Below, in pieces: positions 1 to 6,963 of a DNA stretch of 64,000 nt; the first letter of the stretch is position 1, and every line of letters begins with the position of its first letter. The notes below the pieces were generated by a model, which worked only from the letters and a program-made list of their open reading frames with translations, was not told the DNA's origin and did not search any database. The stretch comes from Actinomadura xylanilytica. Lineage in GTDB: Bacteria > Actinomycetota > Actinomycetes > Streptosporangiales > Streptosporangiaceae. A program made the position numbers and the translations under genes. Location: NCBI RefSeq assembly GCF_030283145.1, contig NZ_JASNWE010000003.1:868001-932000 (forward strand). Direction: 5' to 3'.

Positions 1-767
1 TGGTGCTGCGGTCCGAGGCGCTGTGCGGGGCCTCGGCCGGGATGCACGTGCCGGTCCCCGGCGAGACCAGCCGGTTCGTGCTGGTGATCCCGCAGGGCGA
101 CGGCCGCGTCTACGTGGGCCTCACCGACGAGCCCGCGGACGGCCCGGTCCCCGACGTGCCGGTGCCCACCGAGAGCGAGATCGGGTTCCTGCTGGACATC
201 CTCGGCACCGCGCTGGACGCGCCGGTCGCGCGCGCCGACGTGATCGGGGCGTTCGCCGGTCTCCGCCCGCTCCTGGACGACCGGCACGGCAGCACCGCCG
301 ACATCTCCCGGCGGCACGCGGTGCTGACCTCCCCGGACGGGGTCGTCACGATCGTCGGCGGCAAGCTCACCACCTACCGCAGGATGGCGCAGGACGCCGT
401 GGACGCGGTGGTGGCGGCCGGGCGGGTCGACGCGGGGCCGAGCCGCACCACCCGCGTCCCCCTCGTCGGCGCCGCCGCGCCGGACCGCCTGGCGGCCCTG
501 GACGCCCCGCAGCGCCTGGTGGGCCGGTACGGGACGGAGGCGCCCCTGCTGGCCGGCCTCGCCCGCGACGACGCCGCGCTGCTGGAGCCGGTCGTGCCGG
601 GCCTGCCGGTGCTGGGTGCGGAGCTGGCCTGGGCCGTCCGGCATGAGGGGGCCCTGGACGCGGCCGACCTGCTCGACCGCCGCACCCGCATCGGCCTGGT
701 CACCGCGGACCGGGACGCGGCACTGCCCGCCGCCGAGGCCCACCTGGCCGCCCTCGCCCGACCCTGA
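1..767 (+). CDS. glpD: Glycerol-3-phosphate dehydrogenase, C-terminal part (truncated by window edge)
   Basis: This is the C-terminal part (about 255 residues) of an FAD-dependent glycerol-3-phosphate dehydrogenase, which oxidises sn-glycerol 3-phosphate to dihydroxyacetone phosphate at the membrane. The frame is already open at the left edge, so the start and the FAD-binding N-terminus lie outside. Family landmarks visible are the substrate-domain stretch ending FAGLRPLL, followed by the conserved ISRRHAV and VGGKLTTYRRMAQ segments, then the helical C-terminal cap domain. The TGA stop is at 765-767. No clear terminator follows. The 190-base gap downstream holds an iron box that belongs to the next gene. 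Confidence 0.9.
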   Translation, partial: VLRSEALCGASAGMHVPVPGETSRFVLVIPQGDGRVYVGLTDEPADGPVPDVPVPTESEIGFLLDILGTALDAPVARADVIGAFAGLRPLLDDRHGSTADISRRHAVLTSPDGVVTIVGGKLTTYRRMAQDAVDAVVAAGRVDAGPSRTTRVPLVGAAAPDRLAALDAPQRLVGRYGTEAPLLAGLARDDAALLEPVVPGLPVLGAELAWAVRHEGALDAADLLDRRTRIGLVTADRDAALPAAEAHLAALARP

Positions 768-906
768 CACCCTGCCCTTTTTGTTCCGTTCGGCCGGAAG
801 TCAGCACCGTGCCCGCGCCGCCGATTCGCAGCCCGGCGGCCGGTGCCGCGTCCGCCTCGTCCGCCGCGCAGGTATGAGGTGTGTCACTTGCACTGGGCCG
901 GGGTAG

Positions 907-935
907 GTGAATTAGGTTACCCTAACCTAATTCAC
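907..935. promoter_or_regulatory. Iron box (IdeR/DmdR1-type operator)
   Basis: A perfect inverted repeat with 13-base arms (GTGAATTAGGTTA and its complement) around a CCC centre. Bases 912-930 read TTAGGTTACCCTAACCTAA, which matches the actinobacterial DtxR/IdeR iron-box consensus almost exactly. It ends 23 bases before the start codon of the sucrase/ferredoxin-like gene, so iron-loaded IdeR/DmdR should block its promoter. Confidence 0.9.
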
Positions 936-958
936 AGTGAGCCAATCGGGGGACTCTG

Positions 959-1864
959 TTGACGCGCGGTAAGGGCTGCGACCACTGCCCGGGGAGCCAC
1001 ACGGGCGAGCGGCCCGCGCTGGCGAGCGCGACGGCCAAGGCGCGGGGCTGGCTACTGCTCGAGCACCCCGGCCCCTGGCCCGAGCGCGTCGAGCAGCTCA
1101 TCGGGCCCGGTCCGATGGCCGAGACCGTGCGCGCCGCGCTCGCCGAAGGCGTCCGGCCGCAGCTCATCCGGCGCACAGGGCGCCGCAGGGCCATCCCTCC
1201 CCTCCAGGTGTACGCGGGCTTCTCCCAGGGCGGGAACGTGTGGATGGAGGGCCGCGAGCTCGCCGACCCGGCCGAGCTGGCGGGGCTCGACCTCGCCGCC
1301 GTCGCGGCGGGGCGGCGGCCCGGCTTCGGCGAACCGGTGACCGAGCCCGTCTTCCTGGTCTGCACGCACGGGCGCCGCAACGTCTGCTGCGCCCGAACGG
1401 GCGCGCCACTGGCCCGGGGCCTCGCCGAGCGATTCGGCGACCTCGTCTGGGAGACCACCCACGTGGGCGGCGACCGCTACGCGGCCAACATGGTGTGCCT
1501 CCCCCACGGGATCTACTACGGCGACCTCGGCCTGGCCGCCGCGCTGGACGCCGCAGGCGGCTACCTGCGCGGCGAAGTGGCCCTCGCGCACCTGCGCGGG
1601 AGGGCCGGGGTCCCCGAGCCGGCACAGGCGGCGGAGCACTTCGTCCGCGCGCACACCGGCCTCCTCGGTGTGGACGCGGTGACCGCCCGGTCGGTCACCG
1701 GAACGTCCCCGTACGAGGCGGTCGTGCTAGCCCAAAATGCTCGATTCCGGGTCGTCTTCGAGAGAGTCACTCAGGACGATCCCTGCGGCACGGAGTGTCA
1801 AGAGAACCTCGGAACCTACATTGTTAGGGAGCTCACCCTTCTCAACGAGGCAGCCCTCGTGTAA
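959..1864 (+). CDS. Sucrase/ferredoxin-like family protein (thioredoxin-fold [2Fe-2S] ferredoxin type)
   Basis: A 301-residue member of the Suc_Fer-like family, whose C-terminal half is a thioredoxin-like [2Fe-2S] ferredoxin. Visible family motifs are the CTHGRRNVCCARTG cysteine cluster (near residue 138) and HVGGDRYAANMVCLPHG (near residue 175). Another cysteine lies near residue 280 in the TECQENLG tail. It starts with TTG at 959, five bases after GGGGGA. The immediately upstream iron box predicts expression under iron limitation, so a role in ferric-siderophore reduction or iron trafficking is a reasonable inference but is not proven by sequence. The last 45 codons are less GC-rich than the rest of the gene. 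Confidence 0.85.
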   Translation: MTRGKGCDHCPGSHTGERPALASATAKARGWLLLEHPGPWPERVEQLIGPGPMAETVRAALAEGVRPQLIRRTGRRRAIPPLQVYAGFSQGGNVWMEGRELADPAELAGLDLAAVAAGRRPGFGEPVTEPVFLVCTHGRRNVCCARTGAPLARGLAERFGDLVWETTHVGGDRYAANMVCLPHGIYYGDLGLAAALDAAGGYLRGEVALAHLRGRAGVPEPAQAAEHFVRAHTGLLGVDAVTARSVTGTSPYEAVVLAQNARFRVVFERVTQDDPCGTECQENLGTYIVRELTLLNEAALV

Positions 1865-2062
1865 TCTCACTGAGGCCCCATTCGAGGGCTTCCTGTCGCG
1901 TGACCCCAGGTTCCCGGAGCACCGGGCGGGGAACAGAGCGGCAACTCCAGACGTTGGACCAATCGGCGCTTCTGACGCACGTCGCACCTGACGCACGTCT
2001 TTGAAGCACGTCGGGCGTCCATGTCCGAAATTGCTCAGTAAACCAATCAAGGTGGGTGTTCC

Positions 2063-2359
2063 ATGGCTCAGGTACGTCGGCAGGCAAACCTCCCTCGTCC
2101 CAGCTGGGGCTGGCAGGACGCCGCGGCGTGCCGGGGGGAAGACCTCGTGCTCTTCTTCGGTCCCGACGGCGAGCGCCAGCCCGAACGTGAGATCCGCGAG
2201 CGCAAGGCGAAGCAGATCTGCATGGGTTGTCCCGTCCGCACGGAGTGCCTGGACTACGCGGTGTCCAGGCCCGAGAAGTACGGCACGTGGGGCGGTCTGA
2301 ACGAAGACGAGCGCGCGTCCGAGCGCCGTCGCCGGATGCGTCGCGCGAACGCCGCCTAG
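2063..2359 (+). CDS. WhiB-family transcriptional regulator
   Basis: A 98-residue Wbl protein. The four cluster-binding cysteines are C23, C53, C56 and C62 (the CxxCxxxxxC spacing), followed by the GTWGG turn at 74-78 and a basic C-terminus (SERRRRMRR) that would contact DNA. Such proteins bind a [4Fe-4S] cluster and usually act through the principal sigma factor. The subclass (WhiB1, WhiB2 and so on) cannot be assigned with confidence. The start ATG at 2063 follows AAGGTGGG. The gene stands alone and is closed by a strong hairpin at 2422-2450. The 200 bases upstream are lower in GC than the surroundings and presumably contain its promoter. Confidence 0.93.
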   Translation: MAQVRRQANLPRPSWGWQDAAACRGEDLVLFFGPDGERQPEREIRERKAKQICMGCPVRTECLDYAVSRPEKYGTWGGLNEDERASERRRRMRRANAA

Positions 2360-2421
2360 CCGACCGGGCGAGACTGTTCGAACGCTCCCATCGCGCACCC
2401 CGGCACGCCACCAGAAAACGT

Positions 2422-2450
2422 AACGGCCCCGCAGCAGCGGGGCCGTTTTC
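2422..2450 (+). terminator. Rho-independent terminator after whiB-like gene
   Basis: Perfect 11-base-pair stem (AACGGCCCCGC and its complement) with a 4-base loop (2433-2436), followed by TTCGTTT. It lies between the WhiB gene and the convergent hydrolase gene and could serve both. Confidence 0.85.
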
Positions 2451-2576
2451 GTTTGGCCCGGCCCCGATGATCATCGAGACCCGCGCCCGTCCGTGTCACA
2501 GATCGATCACGACAGTTCCATGCCATTGCCGGAAGAACACGCAAGGCCATTACCGCAACGGCCGAGAGAATGCGGG

Positions 2577-3236
2577 TCAATCACACAGATTCGCGGTGAA
2601 CCATTTCGCCGCGAGCCGGGACACCTCGGTGAGCGCACCCGGCTCCTCGAACAGGTGCCCGGCGCACGGGACCACCTTCAGCCCGTGCCCGCGCGCCGCG
2701 TCCATCCGGTCCAGCGCGTGCTCGTTGAGCGACAGCACCTCCAGGTCCCGGCCGCCGACGATCAGCAGCGTCGGCGCGCGCACCCGCCCGAGCGCGGCGG
2801 GCGCGGTCAGGTCGGGGCGCCCGCCCCGGGACACCACGGCCCCCACGTCGTCCGGCCGCTCCGCCGCGGTGGTCAGCGCCGCCGCCGCGCCCGTGCTCGC
2901 GCCGAACAGGCCCACCGGGCGGTCCGCGGCGGCGGAGACACCCGCCTCCGACCGCGTCCACCGCACCGCGTCGCCGAGCCGCCGGGCGAGCAGGGCGACG
3001 TCGAACCGCAGGCGGGCGGTGTGCCGGTCGATCTCGTCCTCCGCGGGCGTCAGGAGGTCGAACAGGAGGCTCCCGAGCCCATGCGGGACCAGCGCGGCGG
3101 CCACCTCCCGGTTCCGCGGGCTGTGCCGCCCGCTGCCGCTGCCGTGCGCGAACACCACGACCCCGCGCGCGCCGTCCGGCACGGTCAGCTCGCCTTCCAG
3201 GCGCACGCCGCCCGCGGGCACCAGCACGCCGGTCAC
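2577..3236 (-). CDS. Dienelactone-hydrolase-type alpha/beta hydrolase
   Basis: A 219-residue alpha/beta hydrolase. The oxyanion region is VVVFAHGSGSGRHSPRN near residue 30, the nucleophile elbow is GASTG near residue 116, the acid is in the VGGRDLEV segment and the base is in CAGHLFEE. The start is GTG at 3236, overlapping the stop of the upstream phosphoribosyltransferase gene by the four bases GTGA, so the two are translationally coupled. In many bacteria the same two domains occur fused in one polypeptide, here they are separate. Substrate unknown. The call as a hydrolase is firm, the exact reaction is not. Confidence 0.85.
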   Translation of the reverse strand: MTGVLVPAGGVRLEGELTVPDGARGVVVFAHGSGSGRHSPRNREVAAALVPHGLGSLLFDLLTPAEDEIDRHTARLRFDVALLARRLGDAVRWTRSEAGVSAAADRPVGLFGASTGAAAALTTAAERPDDVGAVVSRGGRPDLTAPAALGRVRAPTLLIVGGRDLEVLSLNEHALDRMDAARGHGLKVVPCAGHLFEEPGALTEVSRLAAKWFTANLCD

Positions 3237-3973
3237 GGCGCCGTCCCCCGCTGCTCCGCGGCCCGGTCCAGCGCGGCGACGACGTCGGCGTCGGTGAGCT
3301 GCCGGAAGTCCACGAACCACTGGCCCACCGCCTGGAAGTCGGACGGCGCGGCCAGCACCACCACGGTGTCGGCCTCGGCCTCCATGTCCCGGACGGTGCC
3401 CGCCGCGCCCACCGGCACCGCCAGGACCAGCCGGGCCGGGCCGCCGGCGCGGACGGCGCGCAGCGCGGCGCGGGCGGTGCCGCCGGTGGCGAGGCCGTCG
3501 TCCACCACGATCACGGGCCGTCCGGCCAGGCCGGGCAGCGGGCGGTCGCCCCGGTAGGCGCGGACGCGGCGGTCCAGCTCGGCGCGTTCGGCGGCGAGGG
3601 TGCCGGCCAGGTCGTCCTCCCCGAGCCCGAGCCGCCGCAGCAGCCCGGCGTCGAAGACGGGGCCGCCGCCCTCGGCCACCGCGCCCACCCCCAGCTCGGG
3701 CTGCGGCGGATAGCCGATCTTGCGGGTCACCAGCACGTCCAGCGGCGCGTCCAGCCGCCGCGCGACCTCGTACCCGACCGGCACGCCGCCGCGGGGCAGC
3801 GCGAGGACCACCGGGTCGTCCAGGCCGAGCGGCACCAGCCGCCCGGCGAGCACGCGGCCCGCCTCGGCCCGGTCGGTGAACGGCAGCCGGACGGGACGTG
3901 CCTCCGTGCCGGACCCCGTCTCGGACTCTGCGGCGGACTCCGCGCTCGCGGGTCTCCTGGGCATCAGCGCCAC
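3233..3973 (-). CDS. Phosphoribosyltransferase-domain protein
   Basis: A 246-residue protein with a type I phosphoribosyltransferase fold. The PRPP-binding loop VIVVDDGLATGGTA is near residues 160-173, and the family-typical DVLVTRKIGYPPQPELGVGA stretch is near residue 80. Start ATG at 3973, a second in-frame ATG lies three codons on and the first 30 residues are low complexity, so the true start is uncertain. It is coupled to the hydrolase gene downstream by a GTGA overlap. The nucleobase acceptor, if any, is not known for this subfamily. Confidence 0.85.
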   Translation of the reverse strand: MALMPRRPASAESAAESETGSGTEARPVRLPFTDRAEAGRVLAGRLVPLGLDDPVVLALPRGGVPVGYEVARRLDAPLDVLVTRKIGYPPQPELGVGAVAEGGGPVFDAGLLRRLGLGEDDLAGTLAAERAELDRRVRAYRGDRPLPGLAGRPVIVVDDGLATGGTARAALRAVRAGGPARLVLAVPVGAAGTVRDMEAEADTVVVLAAPSDFQAVGQWFVDFRQLTDADVVAALDRAAEQRGTAP

Positions 3974-4039
3974 CCCCTGCCCATGCCCCTACCCAGTTCG
4001 GGCGGTATCCGCCCGTCCCACCTTTTGTCGGGACGTCCG

Positions 4040-5005
4040 TCAGGCGGAGCGGGCTCCGGCGGTGAGCCACCGGACGGGGTTGTCGCACAGGATCCCGTTC
4101 AGGGTGGCGTCGTCGGCGCCGGCCGCGCGCATCGCGGGCAGGAAGACGTCGAAGAGGTAGCCGTAGCCGCTGCCGCCGTACCGGGCGATCTGCGTCATCC
4201 GGGAGACGCCGGTGCTCAGCAGGACGCGCTCGGCGTGCCCGGCCTCCAGCAGGTCCATGACGGCGCGCACGCGGGCGCCGAGGGCCTCGGGATCGTCGCC
4301 GGCCAGCCCGAGGGTGCCGAACGAGACGTACGCGCCGGACTCGGCCGCCTTGCGGTGCGCGCCGGGGTCGTCGACCTGGTCCTGCTGGCCGACCGAGATC
4401 CGCTCGGGCGCGAGCCCGGCGGTGGTGAGGATGTCGAGCTGGGCCATGCCGGCGCGGCCGTAGGTCGCCACCGAGAGGCCGGAGTAGCGGGCGGCGTGGG
4501 CCGCGGCGCGCAGGCAGCGCTCCTCGGCCTCGGTCGGCGCCTCGCCCCAGGTGCCGATCTCGCCGATCACGCCGGGCAGGGAGTTGGTGCCGTCCAGGCC
4601 GAAGCCGATCTCGGCGAGCAGCCGCTCGGCGATCTGCTCGTGGCCCGCGCCGGCCACGAAGGCGGGGTGGAACGGCTCGGTGAACACGCCCGTCCCCGCG
4701 ACCACCGCGACCCGGGCGCCGGCGCTGATCCGGGCGAGCGCGGCGGCGTTGCGGCCCATCCCCGAGCAGCCGAGGTCGACGACCAGCCCGAGCCCGTGCT
4801 CGGCGCGCAGCCCGGCCAGCTCGGCGGTGACGGCCTTCTCCTCGTCCAGCCAGCGGCGCGGGTCGGAGTCGACCAGCGCGGGCCGCTCGGGCCAGCGCAG
4901 GTCGAGCCGGAGGTGCTCGTGCGCCAGCACCGGGCCGGTGACGGCGGACGTCGCGATCGTGCCGGTGACGGTACGGAGCCTGCCGGTCTCCTCACGGGGG
5001 GTCAT
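4040..5005 (-). CDS. Phosphotriesterase-family (amidohydrolase-fold) protein with missing metal ligands
   Basis: A 321-residue TIM-barrel protein clearly related to phosphotriesterase/PHP proteins: LAHEHLRLD at 27-35, GVIGEIG at 145-151, and the C-terminal YGGSGYGYLFDVFLP and LCDNPVRWL segments. Of the usual metal ligands the HxH pair (H29, H31) and the bridging glutamate E149 remain. The histidine expected in the THT-like motif is Y182, the one expected in the GHxD motif is Q207, and the aspartate before the YGG segment is G266. Without these a binuclear hydrolase site seems unlikely, so it may be a pseudoenzyme or have a different chemistry. Start ATG at 5005; the gene is on its own transcript. 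Confidence 0.85.
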   Translation of the reverse strand: MTPREETGRLRTVTGTIATSAVTGPVLAHEHLRLDLRWPERPALVDSDPRRWLDEEKAVTAELAGLRAEHGLGLVVDLGCSGMGRNAAALARISAGARVAVVAGTGVFTEPFHPAFVAGAGHEQIAERLLAEIGFGLDGTNSLPGVIGEIGTWGEAPTEAEERCLRAAAHAARYSGLSVATYGRAGMAQLDILTTAGLAPERISVGQQDQVDDPGAHRKAAESGAYVSFGTLGLAGDDPEALGARVRAVMDLLEAGHAERVLLSTGVSRMTQIARYGGSGYGYLFDVFLPAMRAAGADDATLNGILCDNPVRWLTAGARSA

Positions 5006-5044
5006 GCAACGCGAGGTTACGACATGTTTGGCCTTTTCAGACCC

Positions 5045-6211
5045 CTATTCGGGGCAATCTTTACCTTTTGCCACCCGGTCCGATCGGGACGCCCCCGGCG
5101 ATGTTCCCGACGGCCCCCCGGACGCCGTCGCCCGCCTCTCGGGCGCCTCCGCCCCCTCCGGCACGTCAGGCGCCCTCGACACCCCTGGCGGAGCGGGCGG
5201 GGGCGGGCCCTCCCGGGCATTGCGGGCGTCTTCGCGGGCCTCCCGGGCGTCGCGGACGGCGCGGGCCCGCGCGGTGTTGGCGCCCGGCCACATCCGATCG
5301 ATCTCGGCGTTCAGCGCCGCGCCGATCAGCACCGCCAGCGCCGCGACGTACAGCCAGGCCAGGATCGCGATCGAGGCCGACAGCGACCCGTACACCGACA
5401 CGCCGCTGAGCGAGCCGGTCAGGTAGAGCCGGAGCGCGATGCTGCCGACGATCCAGATGAGCAGCGCGACGACGGCGCCGGGAACCGTGCGCCACCAGGC
5501 CGTCCGCACGGGAACGCTCATGTGGTAGAGCGTCGCGAGGAAGACCACCGACAGCGTCACCACGACCGGCCAGTAGAAGAGCTGGACGAACCCGGCGCTC
5601 TCGGGCAGCGCCTGCCGCACCAGCGCGGGCCCGGCCACCAGCAGCGGGATGACGACCAGCATCACCAGCAGGCCGACGAGGTAGAGGAAGAACGCGCGCA
5701 GCCGGGTGCGGATCACGCCGCGGATGCCCGACAGCCCGTAGGAGATGGTGATGGTGTCGACGTAGACGTTGGTCGCCCGCGACCCGGCCCACAGCGAGAT
5801 CAGGAAGCTGAGCGACACGATGTCCGGGCTGCCGCCCTTGATCACGTCGTCGATCAGCGGGATCACCACCGAGTCGACCGCGGGGCCGGTCAGCACGGTC
5901 TGCGCCTGCTCGATCACCCAGGTGCGGACCTCGGCGACGGTGTCGGCGCCGAGCGCGCCGCGGAAGTGGCCCATCGTGCCGATCAGCCCGATGACCAGCG
6001 GCGGCAGCGACAGCAGGGCGAAGAACGCGGCCTCGGCGGCCAGCCCGGTGACCCGGTGGCGGAACGCCGCGACGACGGTCCCGCGGATCAGCGCCCAGCC
6101 GACCCTGCGGGCCTTGCGGGCGCGCGGGTGCCCCCCGGCGTCCGGTCTCTTCGCGTCCGCGCCCTCGGCCGGAGCGCCTGTGACGCCGGCGGCATCGGAG
6201 ACGGTGGTCAC
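5045..6211 (-). CDS. YihY/BrkB-family inner membrane protein
   Basis: About 388 residues with six hydrophobic segments, typical of the YihY/virulence factor BrkB family. Landmarks are VTGLAAEAAFFALLSLPPL near the first membrane segment, the SLWAGSRATNVYVDTI motif, and the final WLYVAALAVLIGAALNAEID. A basic N-terminus and a 75-residue Pro/Ala/Arg-rich C-terminal tail are cytoplasmic by the positive-inside rule. I take the GTG at 6211 as start. An upstream ATG at 6247 would add 12 residues. Function is not established for the family (it is not an RNase despite older annotations). Confidence 0.85.
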   Translation of the reverse strand: MTTVSDAAGVTGAPAEGADAKRPDAGGHPRARKARRVGWALIRGTVVAAFRHRVTGLAAEAAFFALLSLPPLVIGLIGTMGHFRGALGADTVAEVRTWVIEQAQTVLTGPAVDSVVIPLIDDVIKGGSPDIVSLSFLISLWAGSRATNVYVDTITISYGLSGIRGVIRTRLRAFFLYLVGLLVMLVVIPLLVAGPALVRQALPESAGFVQLFYWPVVVTLSVVFLATLYHMSVPVRTAWWRTVPGAVVALLIWIVGSIALRLYLTGSLSGVSVYGSLSASIAILAWLYVAALAVLIGAALNAEIDRMWPGANTARARAVRDAREAREDARNAREGPPPPAPPGVSRAPDVPEGAEAPERRATASGGPSGTSPGASRSDRVAKGKDCPE

Positions 6212-6481
6212 ACCGCCCCACCGTAGGGCGTCGGGCGCCCGTACCACGCCCCATCGCCCATCCCGGTGATCCGCGTCGCCCGCGGCGGGCGGCTCACCGC
6301 CGTCCTCCGGCCCGCGTCCAGCGGATGCCGATCGCCCCCCGACCCGGTCATGACTCGCCCCATTGTGCCGACATACCCGCTTTGACGGTTCACAACGGCC
6401 ACCCGCCCATGATCATCAGTGATTCGGAGTCCGGACCCGGCCCGGACGCATGCTTCGGCGCTCATCGGTGACAATGGAAGC

Positions 6482-6670
6482 ATGATCTGCGGGTCGTGCC
6501 GGGAGCGCCACCACGGCGAGTGCCGTGGCGGATCGTGGTGCGACTGCCAGCACCAGGCCGCCCCGCGGAGCCCCGATCCGGGCGGCGGGCCCGGCGGCGA
6601 GGCCCCGGGCGGTCCCCAGGCGGCGCCGCGACCTGCGGAGCCGCGGGTGAACTGGAAGCGGCAGGGATGA
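6482..6670 (+). CDS. Cysteine-rich small protein
   Basis: A 62-residue protein starting at ATG 6482, preceded by GGAAG. The first 25 residues carry a CxxC then CxxxxxCxC arrangement (MICGSCRERHHGECRGGSWC followed by DCQ) that looks like a small zinc-binding knuckle. The remainder is Pro/Gly-rich and probably disordered. Similar tiny proteins are, to my knowledge, seen in other actinomycetes. No function can be given. It sits just before the sulfite reductase leader peptide, but there is no evidence that they share a transcript. Confidence 0.6.
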   Translation: MICGSCRERHHGECRGGSWCDCQHQAAPRSPDPGGGPGGEAPGGPQAAPRPAEPRVNWKRQG

Positions 6671-6738
6671 CTCTTCTCACCCGTCCGCATGCCGGACGGA
6701 ACTGGACAGTCGATGAGATCGCGTGTCAGAGTTCACGT

Positions 6739-6816
6739 ATGACCGCTGTGGACCCGCTGCTGGTGATGCGCCGGCACGTTGACTTCCTCCGCGTCCGCAG
6801 CGCGATCTGTCTGTGA
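6739..6816 (+). CDS. Sulfur-operon leader peptide
   Basis: A 25-codon reading frame ending RRHVDFLRVRSAICL then stop. The RRHVDL(x)RxxSAxC pattern is typical of the cysteine-bearing leader peptides that precede sulfur-assimilation genes in actinomycetes. The single cysteine is the penultimate sense codon (TGT, 6808-6810), and the stop codon lies inside the 5' arm of a long hairpin (6813-6869). Ribosome pausing at this codon when charged tRNA-Cys is scarce would therefore change the fold of the leader RNA ahead of the sulfite reductase gene. An internal ATG at 6766 could also serve as start. Confidence 0.75.
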   Translation: MTAVDPLLVMRRHVDFLRVRSAICL

Positions 6817-6869
6817 CGCCCCGACCACGCCCCTCCGCTTAACGCGGGCGCGTGGCGCATCGGCGTCAC
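6813..6869 (+). promoter_or_regulatory. Candidate attenuator hairpin upstream of sulfite reductase
   Basis: Nested inverted repeats: outer arms GTGACGCC (6813-6820) and GGCGTCAC (6862-6869), inner arms CCACGC (6825-6830) and GCGTGG (6850-6855), the latter extended by CCC/GGG. The outer 5' arm overlaps the stop codon of the leader peptide and lies within ribosome-footprint distance of its cysteine codon. There is no strong U-tract, so the structure may act as an attenuator assisted by Rho or by sequestration instead of as a classical intrinsic terminator. Confidence 0.6.
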
Positions 6870-6963
6870 CTTTGACACCCTCCTGCTCAGTGCCGAGCCG
6901 GCTGTTCGAGACTGCCGGTGCGTTACGCGTCCCCGCCATCCAGATCCGGTTAGGACGCGCACC

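Noticed and set aside
874..906. Ten-codon frame (MRCVTCTGPG) before the iron box
   Set aside because: It ends upstream of the operator and lies outside the expected transcript; it has no match to known leader peptides.
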